47,326 nt of DNA. It comes from Bacillota bacterium. GTDB lineage: Bacteria > Bacillota > Clostridia > Peptostreptococcales > Anaerovoracaceae. The DNA is taken from contig JAQXQE010000018.1 of the NCBI GenBank assembly GCA_029101005.1, forward strand, positions 1-47,326, in the 5' to 3' direction. The notes below the pieces were generated by a model. That model ran no database searches. It had not been told where the DNA came from and saw only the letters and a program-made list of their open reading frames with translations. This document shows, piece by piece, positions 16,595 through 24,258 of this stretch; within the stretch, counting starts at the first letter, position 1; each line of letters starts with the position of its first letter. The translations under genes and the position numbers were made by a program.

Positions 16595-16595
16595 A

Positions 16596-16739
16596 ATGGA
16601 AACATTAATTGTACTCGCATTGCTCGTTGCCATAGTCGGCGGGGCAATAGGATATATATATAAGAAGAGAAAAGCAGGTGTTAAGTGCATAGGCTGCCCT
16701 TGTGCGAAGAACGGTGGCTGTTGTTCGTGCAAGCGATAA
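16596..16739 (+). CDS. FeoB-associated Cys-rich membrane protein
   Basis: A 47-residue protein starting one base after the feoB stop. It has a single membrane helix (LIVLALLVAIVGGAIGYIY), a basic stop-transfer KKRK, and a short cytoplasmic tail with six cysteines (CIGCPCAKNGGCCSC). This is the layout of the small FeoB-associated Cys-rich family, suspected to handle iron or redox at the channel. Translation is probably coupled to feoB. The function is not established. Confidence 0.85.
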   Translation: METLIVLALLVAIVGGAIGYIYKKRKAGVKCIGCPCAKNGGCCSCKR

Positions 16740-16750
16740 GATGTTAGAAA

Positions 16751-16782
16751 AGGAGGGAATCGAGTCCGATTCCCTCCTCTTA
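16751..16782. terminator. Bidirectional terminator after the feo block
   Basis: A 12-bp perfect stem AGGAGGGAATCG (16751-16762) / CGATTCCCTCCT (16767-16778). Plus-strand tail CTTATTA; the minus-strand tail TTTTCT is the better T run and would have served the gene fragment at 16802. Confidence 0.85.
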
Positions 16783-16801
16783 TTATGTGTAAAGTATCCT
16801 C

Positions 16802-16906
16802 TTATGGTCTGAGACCGAGTCCGCCCTCGAGTGTGAGTGTCTTACCTGTAAGGAATCCCATAATATTCTCCTTATTTGTTTCGCCATAATAACAAATTTG
16901 CTTCAT
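16802..16906 (-). pseudogene. Short-chain dehydrogenase C-terminal remnant
   Basis: A 34-codon minus-strand frame whose last residues, MGFLTGKTLTLEGGLGLRP, resemble the C-terminus of short-chain dehydrogenases (ITGQ..xVDGGLGLR pattern). It is followed by a terminator well formed in its own direction, as a real gene end would be. The catalytic and NAD-binding parts are absent; upstream sequence is AT-rich and non-coding. I read it as the tail left by a deletion; a true small protein is less likely because no ribosome site precedes its ATG. Confidence 0.45.
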
Positions 16907-17020
16907 TATTGTATCACACATCAAAACTATAAGTAAGAAGAAGTATTTTTTTAACTAACTGGAATAATTCAAGGAAATATATTACTATATATGAACTCAT
17001 TATAATAAGGAGGATAAGAT

Positions 17021-17665
17021 ATGATTAGAAAGATTATTCAGATAGATGAGAGTAAGTGCAATGGTTGCGGAGCATGTGCAGAGGCATGTCACGAAGGCGC
17101 AATCGGTATGATTGACGGCAAGGCTAAGCTTCTGAGAGATGACTACTGCGATGGTCTTGGCGACTGCCTTCCAACATGTCCGACTAATGCAATCACTTTC
17201 GTCGAGAGAGAAGCTGCTGCTTATGATGAGGAGGCAGTGAAGGAGAATATGAGAAGAAGAGAGGCTTCGAAGAATGAAACTCCAGTAGCAGCTCAGGCAG
17301 TATCTCAGCTCACTAACTGGCCTGTACAGATTAAGCTGGCACCAATCAATGCACCTTATTTCGATGGTGCAGATCTACTTATTGCGGCAGACTGTAGTGC
17401 GTATGCGTATGCTAATTTCCACAATGACTTTATCAGAGGCAAGGTGACACTCATCGGATGCCCGAAGCTTGATGGAGTTGACTACAGCGAGAAGCTTGCC
17501 GCAATTCTTCAGAACAACGAGATCAGCAGCCTTACAGTAGTGAGGATGCAGGTTCCTTGCTGCGGTGGACTTGAGATGGCTGTTAAGAAGGCAATGATCA
17601 AGAGTGGTAAGGCTCTTACGACAAGGGTAGTTACTATATCTAATGATGGAAGAATTCTCGACTAA
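17021..17665 (+). CDS. Ferredoxin-like Fe-S protein with CCG-type C-terminal domain
   Basis: A 214-residue soluble protein. The N-terminal 60 residues are a two-cluster ferredoxin: C13, C16, C19 and C53 can hold one [4Fe-4S] centre, while the second has C43, C49 and C23 but Leu46 at the fourth position, so it may be a 3Fe or altered cluster. After a charged linker (about 75-90), the C-terminal 120 residues hold GCPKLD and VPCCGGLE, cysteine motifs reminiscent of heterodisulfide-reductase-type domains. AAGGAGG precedes the start. It stands alone, so its partner is not visible; a role in electron transfer is inferred. Hypothetical proteins with this architecture are common in anaerobes. Confidence 0.75.
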   Translation: MIRKIIQIDESKCNGCGACAEACHEGAIGMIDGKAKLLRDDYCDGLGDCLPTCPTNAITFVEREAAAYDEEAVKENMRRREASKNETPVAAQAVSQLTNWPVQIKLAPINAPYFDGADLLIAADCSAYAYANFHNDFIRGKVTLIGCPKLDGVDYSEKLAAILQNNEISSLTVVRMQVPCCGGLEMAVKKAMIKSGKALTTRVVTISNDGRILD

Positions 17666-17761
17666 TGAGGTGAATTCATCTATAATAGTACCTGTGTATA
17701 GAATGGAGTAAGACTTATGCTTAATCCAGCGAAAACTGACTTTGTTCATTCGCCGTGATGA

Positions 17762-17881
17762 GAAGCTTGGAGCGGAGAGTTCGTCAAGGAACTTCTCGCT
17801 GAAGCAGATAAACTGATGTACGAGGACAAGAACGATTTCTACAGAAGAACTGGTAGAGAACGCAGAAGAATCAATCTATAA
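17762..17881 (+). pseudogene. Diguanylate cyclase (GGDEF) C-terminal remnant
   Basis: An open frame just after a stop at 17759 reads ...ELLAEADKLMYEDKNDFY and ends RRTGRERRRINL. ADKLMYEDK is the conserved C-terminal helix of GGDEF diguanylate cyclases. No GGDEF active site or start is present upstream, so this is a leftover gene end, followed by its terminator at 17887. Together with the AT-rich spacer it accounts for the 17666-17933 gap. Confidence 0.55.
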
Positions 17882-17886
17882 AGAAC

Positions 17887-17918
17887 AGTCTCTTGCTGGA
17901 TAGGCAAGAGACTTCTTG
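17887..17918 (+). terminator. Probable terminator of the GGDEF remnant
   Basis: A 10-bp stem AGTCTCTTGC (17887-17896) / GCAAGAGACT (17904-17913), followed by TCTTG, a weak T run. It lies only 3 bases before the ribosome site region of the M16C gene, so it could also modulate that gene. Confidence 0.55.
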
Positions 17919-17933
17919 CAAAGAGGAGAATAT

Positions 17934-20801
17934 ATGAAAGTTAATGATATTGCGTATGGCTTCAGCGTTAAGAAGATAAGGGAAGTAGAGAACCCGGAGG
18001 GTAGACTCTGGCAGCTCGAGCACGAGAAGAGCGGTGCTCAGCTCGTGTGGTTCGATAATGCGGATGAGAATAAGCATTTCTCGGTGGCGTTCAAGACACC
18101 GGCTTTCGATGATACTGGCGTATTCCATATTCTCGAGCATTCAGTGCTCAATGGATCCGAGAAGTATTCAGTGAAGGCTCCTTTCGTTGAACTTCTTAAG
18201 AGTTCAATGAATACCTTCCTCAACGCTATGACTATGAGCGATTGTACTATCTATCCAGTTTCAAGTAGAAATGGACAGGATTATCTCAATCTTGCGAGCG
18301 TGTATCTCGATGCTGTATTCCGCACTAATATCTACAGCAATCCGAATATCTTCTATCAGGAGGGTTGGCATTATGAGCTTCAGGGTGAGGAAAGGGTTCC
18401 TGCGTTCAACGGTGTTGTATTCAATGAGATGAAAGGCGCAATCTCATCACCTGAGAGGCAACTTCACTCTGGCTTATATAGACTGATGTTCCCAGACAAT
18501 TGCTATGGCTTCGAAGCGGGAGGAAATCCTCTCGAGATACCTAAGCTCACTTACGAGAGCTTCCTCGAGACGCATACTAAGTATTATCATCCGAGCAACG
18601 CGAGATTTTACCTCGATGGAAGTGTTCCGTTCGAAGAGACTCTTGAGCTGATTGACAGCTATCTTTCGAATTACGATAGAAGCGGAGAGGCGATTGAGAT
18701 TGAGGATCAGGCGGTGCTTCGGGGCGTGCGTGGCACTGGATATTATCAGGCGGATAGTGAGCATGCTTACCTGTCCTTCGGAAGAATTATCTGTGGACAC
18801 GATGATGCGGTTAGAAGATTTGCGATTATCGTGCTGCTCGATTATCTAGCTGAGAATAATGAGTCGCCGCTGAATAAGGCTGTGCTCGAGACGGATATTG
18901 CGCAGGATTTCTATGCGCATTACGACCAGGCAGCGAAGAATCAGGCGGTGTATTTCACGGCTAAGCACATTGATATGGAGCGCGAGGATGAGTTCTGGGA
19001 GGCTCTTGCTAGGGTTCGTGCTGAGATTCTTGAGAAGGGCGTGGACAAGGAGGAACTTGAGGCTATCATCAGTCAGCTTGAGTACGCATTCAAGGAACTT
19101 GAGGAGCCTAAGGCTATTCACAGGAATATCTCGGCGATTACTACATGGCTTCACGGCGGAGATCCGATGGATATGATTGCGCTTGGTGAGGTTTTTGCGC
19201 GATTGAGAGAACTGCTTGATACTGATTATTACGATGAGCTCGTCGCAGAACTTCCTCTCACTGCGGAGGACAGTGCTGTATATGTGATGCTACCTTCTGC
19301 GGACTGTGATGAGGAGAGACTCAAAGCTGAGAGGGCTGCTCTTGAGAAGGCTTTCGAGGATGAGAGACTCGTTGAGAGAGTTGATGAGCTTTGCGAGAAG
19401 CTGCAGGAGTGGCAGCTGCAGGAGAATACTTCTGAACAACTGGCGACACTGCCAAGTCTGCCTATTACTGCTGTCAATGAAGAACCAGCGGGTCTTCCTA
19501 CAGATGTGAAGGATGGAGTTGTGCTTCATAAGATTGCTGACGATGGAGTTATTCATCTCAAACTGTATTTCTCGCTGACTGGCACTGCGATTGAGGACTA
19601 CAGCGCACTCTCACTTCTGAGCAATCTGCTCGGAGAACTTCCAACTGAAGAGAAGAGCGTAGCTGTTCTCAGGAAGAAGATGAAGAGCATCTTCGGTTTC
19701 CTGGATTTCAATCTTTCGTCTTATGGAAGACCTGGAGATAGGGAGAATTGCCATCCTTATTTCGTGATTACTCTCGGAGTGCTTGAGGAGAAGCTTGATG
19801 TGGCTATCGAGCTGATTGATGAGATAATAAACAAGACTGATTACGATAATGTAGAGTCCAAAACTCACGTTGAGGATGTGCTTGTTCAGTGTTTCTACTA
19901 TATGCAGGACTGCATCGCTGCTCAGGGTAATAGATTCGCAAGAATGAGGGCTGAGTCGCATGTATCTGCGGCGGCTTATGTTGAGGATGCCTTCGATGGA
20001 ATTGCATTCTATGATTGGATGAAAGCCTTCCTCGATGACTTCGATGCAGGCTATGAGAAGTTCAGAGAACTTATGAAGAAGGCGCAGAAGGAGATTTTCT
20101 GCTCATCCAATATGACAATCACCGCGGCTGTAGGCAATGATGAGCTTGATCTGTCTAAGCTCAGAGAAGTCTTCGATAATGGTGTGCTTTGCGACAATCC
20201 TGAGTTCATCAATCCTAAGCTCGACAAGGCTCATAAAAGCGAGGCAATTGTTGTGCCAGGTGGAATCTCATACACTGCGCTCGTAGCTCCGATTGCGGCG
20301 GAGAAGGCTAACGATGGAAGAATCTACGCGCTCTCAGTACTGCTGAGTTACCAGTATCTTTGGAATGAGATCAGAGTAAGACGTGGAGCTTACGGCTGTG
20401 GATTCAACAGCGCGAAGGCTGGAATTGCGAGATTCTACTCATATAGGGATCCAAGTCCGGCAGAGTCACAGCAGGTCTTTGCAAAGACAAGCGACTTCCT
20501 GAGAGAGTACTGCAAGCTGGACGATAATTTCAATAATATCCTTATCAGTGCGGCTTCGGCTATTGAGCCACTCATCAGCGTGGACAAGCAGCATGGACTG
20601 GCTGACAAGGAGTACTTCAGCGGAATCAGCTACGATGACAAACTGGTAGCTAAGAAGGCTCTTCTAGGAATGAAGAAGGAGGAACTTCTGGACTTCTGCG
20701 AGATGTTCGATGCGATGGCCGAAGACGGCTACGTATGCACGATAGGACCGCAGGAAGCTGTCGACACCATGGGAGCTGAACTCGTGAAGGTAATAAAGTA
20801 A
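17934..20801 (+). CDS. M16C zinc metallopeptidase (PreP/insulinase family)
   Basis: A 955-residue peptidase of the presequence-protease type, a clam-shell enzyme made of four homologous domains that degrades small peptides. The inverted zinc motif HILEH has H65, E68 and H69, followed by SVLNGSEKY and the typical FVELLKSSMNTFLNAMT. The distal zinc ligand lies in the following helix (FNEMKGA region). The length is normal for M16C. The start was set at ATG 17934 (MKVNDIAYGF), with GAGGAG just upstream, rather than the ATG at 17916. No signal peptide is present, so it is cytoplasmic. Monocistronic with a good terminator. Confidence 0.92.
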   Translation: MKVNDIAYGFSVKKIREVENPEGRLWQLEHEKSGAQLVWFDNADENKHFSVAFKTPAFDDTGVFHILEHSVLNGSEKYSVKAPFVELLKSSMNTFLNAMTMSDCTIYPVSSRNGQDYLNLASVYLDAVFRTNIYSNPNIFYQEGWHYELQGEERVPAFNGVVFNEMKGAISSPERQLHSGLYRLMFPDNCYGFEAGGNPLEIPKLTYESFLETHTKYYHPSNARFYLDGSVPFEETLELIDSYLSNYDRSGEAIEIEDQAVLRGVRGTGYYQADSEHAYLSFGRIICGHDDAVRRFAIIVLLDYLAENNESPLNKAVLETDIAQDFYAHYDQAAKNQAVYFTAKHIDMEREDEFWEALARVRAEILEKGVDKEELEAIISQLEYAFKELEEPKAIHRNISAITTWLHGGDPMDMIALGEVFARLRELLDTDYYDELVAELPLTAEDSAVYVMLPSADCDEERLKAERAALEKAFEDERLVERVDELCEKLQEWQLQENTSEQLATLPSLPITAVNEEPAGLPTDVKDGVVLHKIADDGVIHLKLYFSLTGTAIEDYSALSLLSNLLGELPTEEKSVAVLRKKMKSIFGFLDFNLSSYGRPGDRENCHPYFVITLGVLEEKLDVAIELIDEIINKTDYDNVESKTHVEDVLVQCFYYMQDCIAAQGNRFARMRAESHVSAAAYVEDAFDGIAFYDWMKAFLDDFDAGYEKFRELMKKAQKEIFCSSNMTITAAVGNDELDLSKLREVFDNGVLCDNPEFINPKLDKAHKSEAIVVPGGISYTALVAPIAAEKANDGRIYALSVLLSYQYLWNEIRVRRGAYGCGFNSAKAGIARFYSYRDPSPAESQQVFAKTSDFLREYCKLDDNFNNILISAASAIEPLISVDKQHGLADKEYFSGISYDDKLVAKKALLGMKKEELLDFCEMFDAMAEDGYVCTIGPQEAVDTMGAELVKVIK

Positions 20802-20814
20802 GCAAGATAAAAAT

Positions 20815-20841
20815 CTCGGGATGATAACATCCCGAGGTTTT
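20815..20841. terminator. Bidirectional terminator, M16C gene / aconitase X genes
   Basis: A 9-bp stem CTCGGGATG (20815-20823) / CATCCCGAG (20828-20836), loop ATAA, with GTTTTA on the plus side and ATTTTTAT on the minus side. Confidence 0.88.
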
Positions 20842-20862
20842 ACTTATGTCGTAAGCTTGCGA

Positions 20863-21309
20863 TTATTCGTACACTTCTACTATGCCGCCGTCTTTGACGA
20901 TGATCGTCATACCGTCCTGAACGTAGTCTAGGAACTCATCGCCGAGCTCGTCGATTACTGGCATTGTCACATCGTCAACCCATACATCAGCGAGGATGGC
21001 ACCTGCTGCTGCAAGTGAGTCGATATGGTTAGCAAAGAGCATGCAGGCTGGGTTCTTCTTCATGCAGCATGCTGTGTAGAGAACCAGGCCGCCTGTTGTT
21101 GAACCGATTGTCTGTGGCAGGCAGAGAGCCTTGTCGAGCAGTGGCTTGCCGTACAGCTCCTGATTGTTCTGGTCGCCGCACTTGACCTGCTTGTCTCCGA
21201 ACTGAAGTGCCATCTGCAGGGATGCGAGTGTGTTGAAGCCTTCCTTAGATACTACTGCCTCGGCAGTGATCTCGCCAGGTGCGATTACTCTTCCTTTGAA
21301 CTGTCTCAT
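20863..21309 (-). CDS. Aconitase X swivel (small) subunit
   Basis: A 148-residue protein of the former DUF126 family, the swivelling domain of aconitase X. Family segments are RVIAPGEITAEAVVSKEGFN near the start, GKPLLDKALCLPQTIGSTTG with the active-site serine region, and LFANHIDSL. In fused bacterial versions this part is attached to the large domain; here the two are separate (type II). Its ATG overlaps the stop of the large-subunit gene by one base (TAATG on the minus strand), so translation is coupled. It acts with that subunit as one dehydratase. Confidence 0.92.
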   Translation of the reverse strand: MRQFKGRVIAPGEITAEAVVSKEGFNTLASLQMALQFGDKQVKCGDQNNQELYGKPLLDKALCLPQTIGSTTGGLVLYTACCMKKNPACMLFANHIDSLAAAGAILADVWVDDVTMPVIDELGDEFLDYVQDGMTIIVKDGGIVEVYE

Positions 21310-22595
21310 TACTTTGCACCTCCTTCTGCACCACCAGTGATAATCTGGAGAATCTCATCATCTCTGTAGTATCTCGCACTTGTGTACGTGCGGAGCTTAT
21401 TGGAGGATGTGATAACCGGCATTGACTTGCAAAGCGGATTGTTCATATACATAAGAGGGCAGATGTATGAAGTGATTACACCTGTCTTCTGAAGACGTCT
21501 TGCATACATTGTCTTGTCGAAGGCCTTGAGTACGCCAGGTGCTGCTGTGAATACTGTTGGTACTGTGATCTTCTTCTGGCCGTTAGCCTTGAGTGCCTGC
21601 TCGATAGCGATTGTCCACTCCTTGAGCTGATCAAGTGAGAGGTGAGGGCAGCCGACGAAGCAGAGCTTAGGCTTTGCATTAGGCTTCTTCCATACTACAG
21701 GGTAGCTCTTCTGAACTCTCTCAAGCTCAGCATCATCGATTACATATTCCTGAGCACCCTCGAGGATGAGCTTCTCTGCGAGTTCTACTGCCTCAGGGGT
21801 CAGCTTGTCTATGTGATAGAGTCCAACTGCACCATTAGATGCTGTAGCTGCACCGAAATCCTTGAGATAAGCGCAGGCTGCATCGTCAAGCTCTGTGCCG
21901 ATCCACTTGTCGAGTCCGATAACGTATGGAACATCCTCCATAACTTTCATTCCGATAGCTGATCCGAGGAGCTGAGCCTCTGGCTTCTTGGATGTCTCAA
22001 CGCGAACTACCCAGTTAGCCTTACGACCCTCATCTGTGAGGAGCCCGAAGTAAGGCACATATCCTACGATGGAACCCATGATGTCGAGGATTCCTGAATT
22101 TCTGTTACATCTTGCTCCGAGAACTGAGTTCGCATATACTACTGCGCTTGACTCAGCCCATGAGAGCACGTCGCCCTTCTTAGGCTTGTTGCCAACCTCG
22201 TCCATATAGCAGGTGCAGGTGAATGCATCATCTGCGAGGAGTCCGAGCTTCTTGAGCTGTTCTTCATAGTCGTCCTGCTTAGTGTACATAAACTTATTGA
22301 AAACCAGCTTCTGAAGAAGGTTGGCAGGCACGTTATCGTCGAGCGGTCTTGGATCAACTGAGAACTTCTGCTCTGAGCATACGCCCGCATCGAGCAGCTG
22401 CTGCATGAGGTCATATACAGGTGTCATTACCTTGAGACCGAAGGAGGTAACAAGGTGATTGTAATTCGATGTAACTGGAACGAGCTTCTCAGCCTCGAAA
22501 GCATCACCGTACATTACGATGGTTTTCATTACCTTGGCAAGCGTCTCACCCTTAGAACCGTTGAGTATCGCTTGCTGTTCTTCATTGAGTATCAT
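21309..22595 (-). CDS. Aconitase X catalytic (large) subunit
   Basis: A 428-residue member of the former DUF521 family, the [Fe-S] catalytic domain of aconitase X. Cluster-binding cysteines are expected in FTCTCYMDEVG, GARCNRNSGI and VGCPHLS. Known bacterial aconitase X enzymes dehydrate cis-3-hydroxy-L-proline, while the archaeal one acts on phosphomevalonate. Bacterial two-subunit forms are the type II group, for which hydroxyproline is the favoured guess. No racemase, reductase or transporter lies next to it, so the substrate remains open. GGAAA before the ATG at 22595 supports the start; no signal peptide. Confidence 0.9.
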   Translation of the reverse strand: MILNEEQQAILNGSKGETLAKVMKTIVMYGDAFEAEKLVPVTSNYNHLVTSFGLKVMTPVYDLMQQLLDAGVCSEQKFSVDPRPLDDNVPANLLQKLVFNKFMYTKQDDYEEQLKKLGLLADDAFTCTCYMDEVGNKPKKGDVLSWAESSAVVYANSVLGARCNRNSGILDIMGSIVGYVPYFGLLTDEGRKANWVVRVETSKKPEAQLLGSAIGMKVMEDVPYVIGLDKWIGTELDDAACAYLKDFGAATASNGAVGLYHIDKLTPEAVELAEKLILEGAQEYVIDDAELERVQKSYPVVWKKPNAKPKLCFVGCPHLSLDQLKEWTIAIEQALKANGQKKITVPTVFTAAPGVLKAFDKTMYARRLQKTGVITSYICPLMYMNNPLCKSMPVITSSNKLRTYTSARYYRDDEILQIITGGAEGGAK

Positions 22596-22792
22596 ATCGT
22601 GTTCCTTTCTACTGCAAAAGCAACAAGTCTCCTTTGTATACCCTTTGATACATTATAGCACTAGCATCCGAATATGAGAACAGCTCTGGTCTGTCAGGCA
22701 AAGCTCTGCAATCTCCTTATCACCAGAATTTGCCTATATATATAACTATCATTTTGCAGAAAATCAAGAAAAATTTGAATCAACTCTTGATT

Positions 22793-22845
22793 AGTATCGA
22801 AAATGAGATTATTATAATGGCAAGAATAGTATCAAAAATGAGATT
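22793..22845 (+). repeat. Pair of 18-bp direct repeats flanking a promoter
   Basis: AGTATCGAAAATGAGATT (22793-22810) and AGTATCAAAAATGAGATT (22828-22845) differ at one base and are 35 bases apart. Between them lies TATAAT (22813-22818). They are candidate operators for the downstream HTH regulator. This accounts for the gap 22596-22864. Confidence 0.55.
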
Positions 22846-22864
22846 AATCGAAAAGAGGTTTATC

Positions 22865-23644
22865 ATGACTACATCATTAACAAAGAAAGAGATTATTGGC
22901 AAAGCGCTGAAGTTCACTCTCTGCATTCTTCCGATTGCTATCATCGGAGGTATCACAACTGGTTTCTACACTCTCGAGACTTACGATGCCGCCACCATCG
23001 ACCTCGTCATGGAGCAGGTTGGTTCTACTGGAGCCTTAATCGCAATCACTGCGGCTCAGTCCGTAGTCTACGCTTGCTTCGCTGCTTTCGTCGGCTACAT
23101 CCTCTCATACGCAATCGGTCTTATGAAGCCATTCGGATTCACCAAGGATATTCTAGTGAGAACCGTTCCCGCTATCATCGTCTGCGGAATCATCTTCACT
23201 CTTGATGGTCCGATCTTCGGCCGTCTGATTCCTGGAGTTACAGATCTCTATACTGATGGTGTCAGCCCTGCATATTTCATCTGCTCACTGACATACGGAG
23301 GCGTTATCGAGGAGGTTCTCATGCGTCTCTTCCTGATGAGCCTGATCGCATGGGTTTTATGGAAGATATTCGCAAGACGTTGCGACAAGGACAGCATTCC
23401 TACTTGGGTGTTCGTTTCGGCTAACGTTGCAGCTGCGCTGCTTTTCGCGGCTGGACACATCCCAGCGACTATCTCTATCTTCGGCGGACTGACTCCGATG
23501 ATTCTTTTCAGATGTTTCCTGCTCAACGGCGCATTCGGACTGCTCTTCGGATATTTCTACCGCCGCTACGGAATCCAGTACGCAATGCTTGGACATTTCG
23601 GCATTCATCTCGTATCCAAAATTATCCTGATTGTGATACTATAA
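22865..23644 (+). CDS. CPBP family intramembrane metalloprotease
   Basis: A 259-residue integral membrane protein with about seven to eight helices and the CPBP (Abi, CAAX-protease-like) motifs: E149-E150-xxx-R154 in IEEVLMRLFL, then H198 in FAAGHIP and H244 in LGHFGIHLV. Bacterial members include peptide-cleaving and bacteriocin-immunity-type proteases. The start at ATG 22865 is supported by AGAGG (22853-22857); the frame's earlier ATG at 22730 lies upstream of the promoter elements. It is followed by an HTH regulator 28 bases later, suggesting a two-gene operon. The substrate is unknown. Confidence 0.87.
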   Translation: MTTSLTKKEIIGKALKFTLCILPIAIIGGITTGFYTLETYDAATIDLVMEQVGSTGALIAITAAQSVVYACFAAFVGYILSYAIGLMKPFGFTKDILVRTVPAIIVCGIIFTLDGPIFGRLIPGVTDLYTDGVSPAYFICSLTYGGVIEEVLMRLFLMSLIAWVLWKIFARRCDKDSIPTWVFVSANVAAALLFAAGHIPATISIFGGLTPMILFRCFLLNGAFGLLFGYFYRRYGIQYAMLGHFGIHLVSKIILIVIL

Positions 23645-23672
23645 TAGGTAATCTTATATAGGAGAGATGACT

Positions 23673-24176
23673 ATGAAGAAAGATTATGCTTCGGTCTGCA
23701 TGAATCCGATTCGTCAGCGAATCATGCAGTGCATTATCTTGAATAAGGAAGCAACTACCACGCAGATTGCGGAGGCCCTGAGTGATGTTCCACGCGCCAG
23801 CCTCTACAGACATATCGGCATCCTCACTGACGCAGAAGTCATCAAGGTGGTTGATGAGGAGAAAAGGCGCGGGGGTGTTCTCAGAACGTACGCAATGAGC
23901 GCGCCTCCAGTTGGCGATTCGCCTGGAGAGATGAATCAGCTGATACAGACTTCGCTGATTCAGCTCGGTGCTGACTATGCGGAATACTTCTCCCGCGATG
24001 ATGTCAATCCGCAGAGGGATCTCGTAACCTTAGCAGCAGCGACAATTATGATGACTGATGAGGAGTATATGGTTTTCCTGCAGAAATACGCAGAACTGAT
24101 TGGCGAGGCAGTAACCCATGAACCAGCGGAAGGTCGCAAGGAACGCAAAGTTGCTTTTCTCAGCATACCGAAGTAG
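23673..24176 (+). CDS. Winged-helix transcriptional regulator (ArsR-like)
   Basis: A 167-residue regulator with an N-terminal winged helix: NPIRQRIMQCII, then the recognition region TTQIAEALSDVPRASLYRHIGIL and a wing with EEKRRGGVLRTYAMS. The C-terminal half is helical, probably a dimerisation or sensing domain, of the type seen in helix-turn-helix regulators beside small membrane genes. ATG 23673 is 8 bases after GGAG and is preferred over ATG 23667, which touches the ribosome site. It probably controls itself and the CPBP protease through the repeats at 22793-22845. Confidence 0.82.
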   Translation: MKKDYASVCMNPIRQRIMQCIILNKEATTTQIAEALSDVPRASLYRHIGILTDAEVIKVVDEEKRRGGVLRTYAMSAPPVGDSPGEMNQLIQTSLIQLGADYAEYFSRDDVNPQRDLVTLAAATIMMTDEEYMVFLQKYAELIGEAVTHEPAEGRKERKVAFLSIPK

Positions 24177-24230
24177 CGCGTATGTATAGTTCCTGCGATT
24201 TGAAATGATTATTTGTTGTGAATACCTTGT

Positions 24231-24258
24231 GACCCGCAACTTGGCTGCGGGTCTTATC
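24231..24258 (+). terminator. Terminator of the CPBP/regulator pair
   Basis: An 8-bp stem GACCCGCA / TGCGGGTC with a 7-base loop and a TTATCT tail; its end touches the stop codon of miaA on the other strand. Confidence 0.75.
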
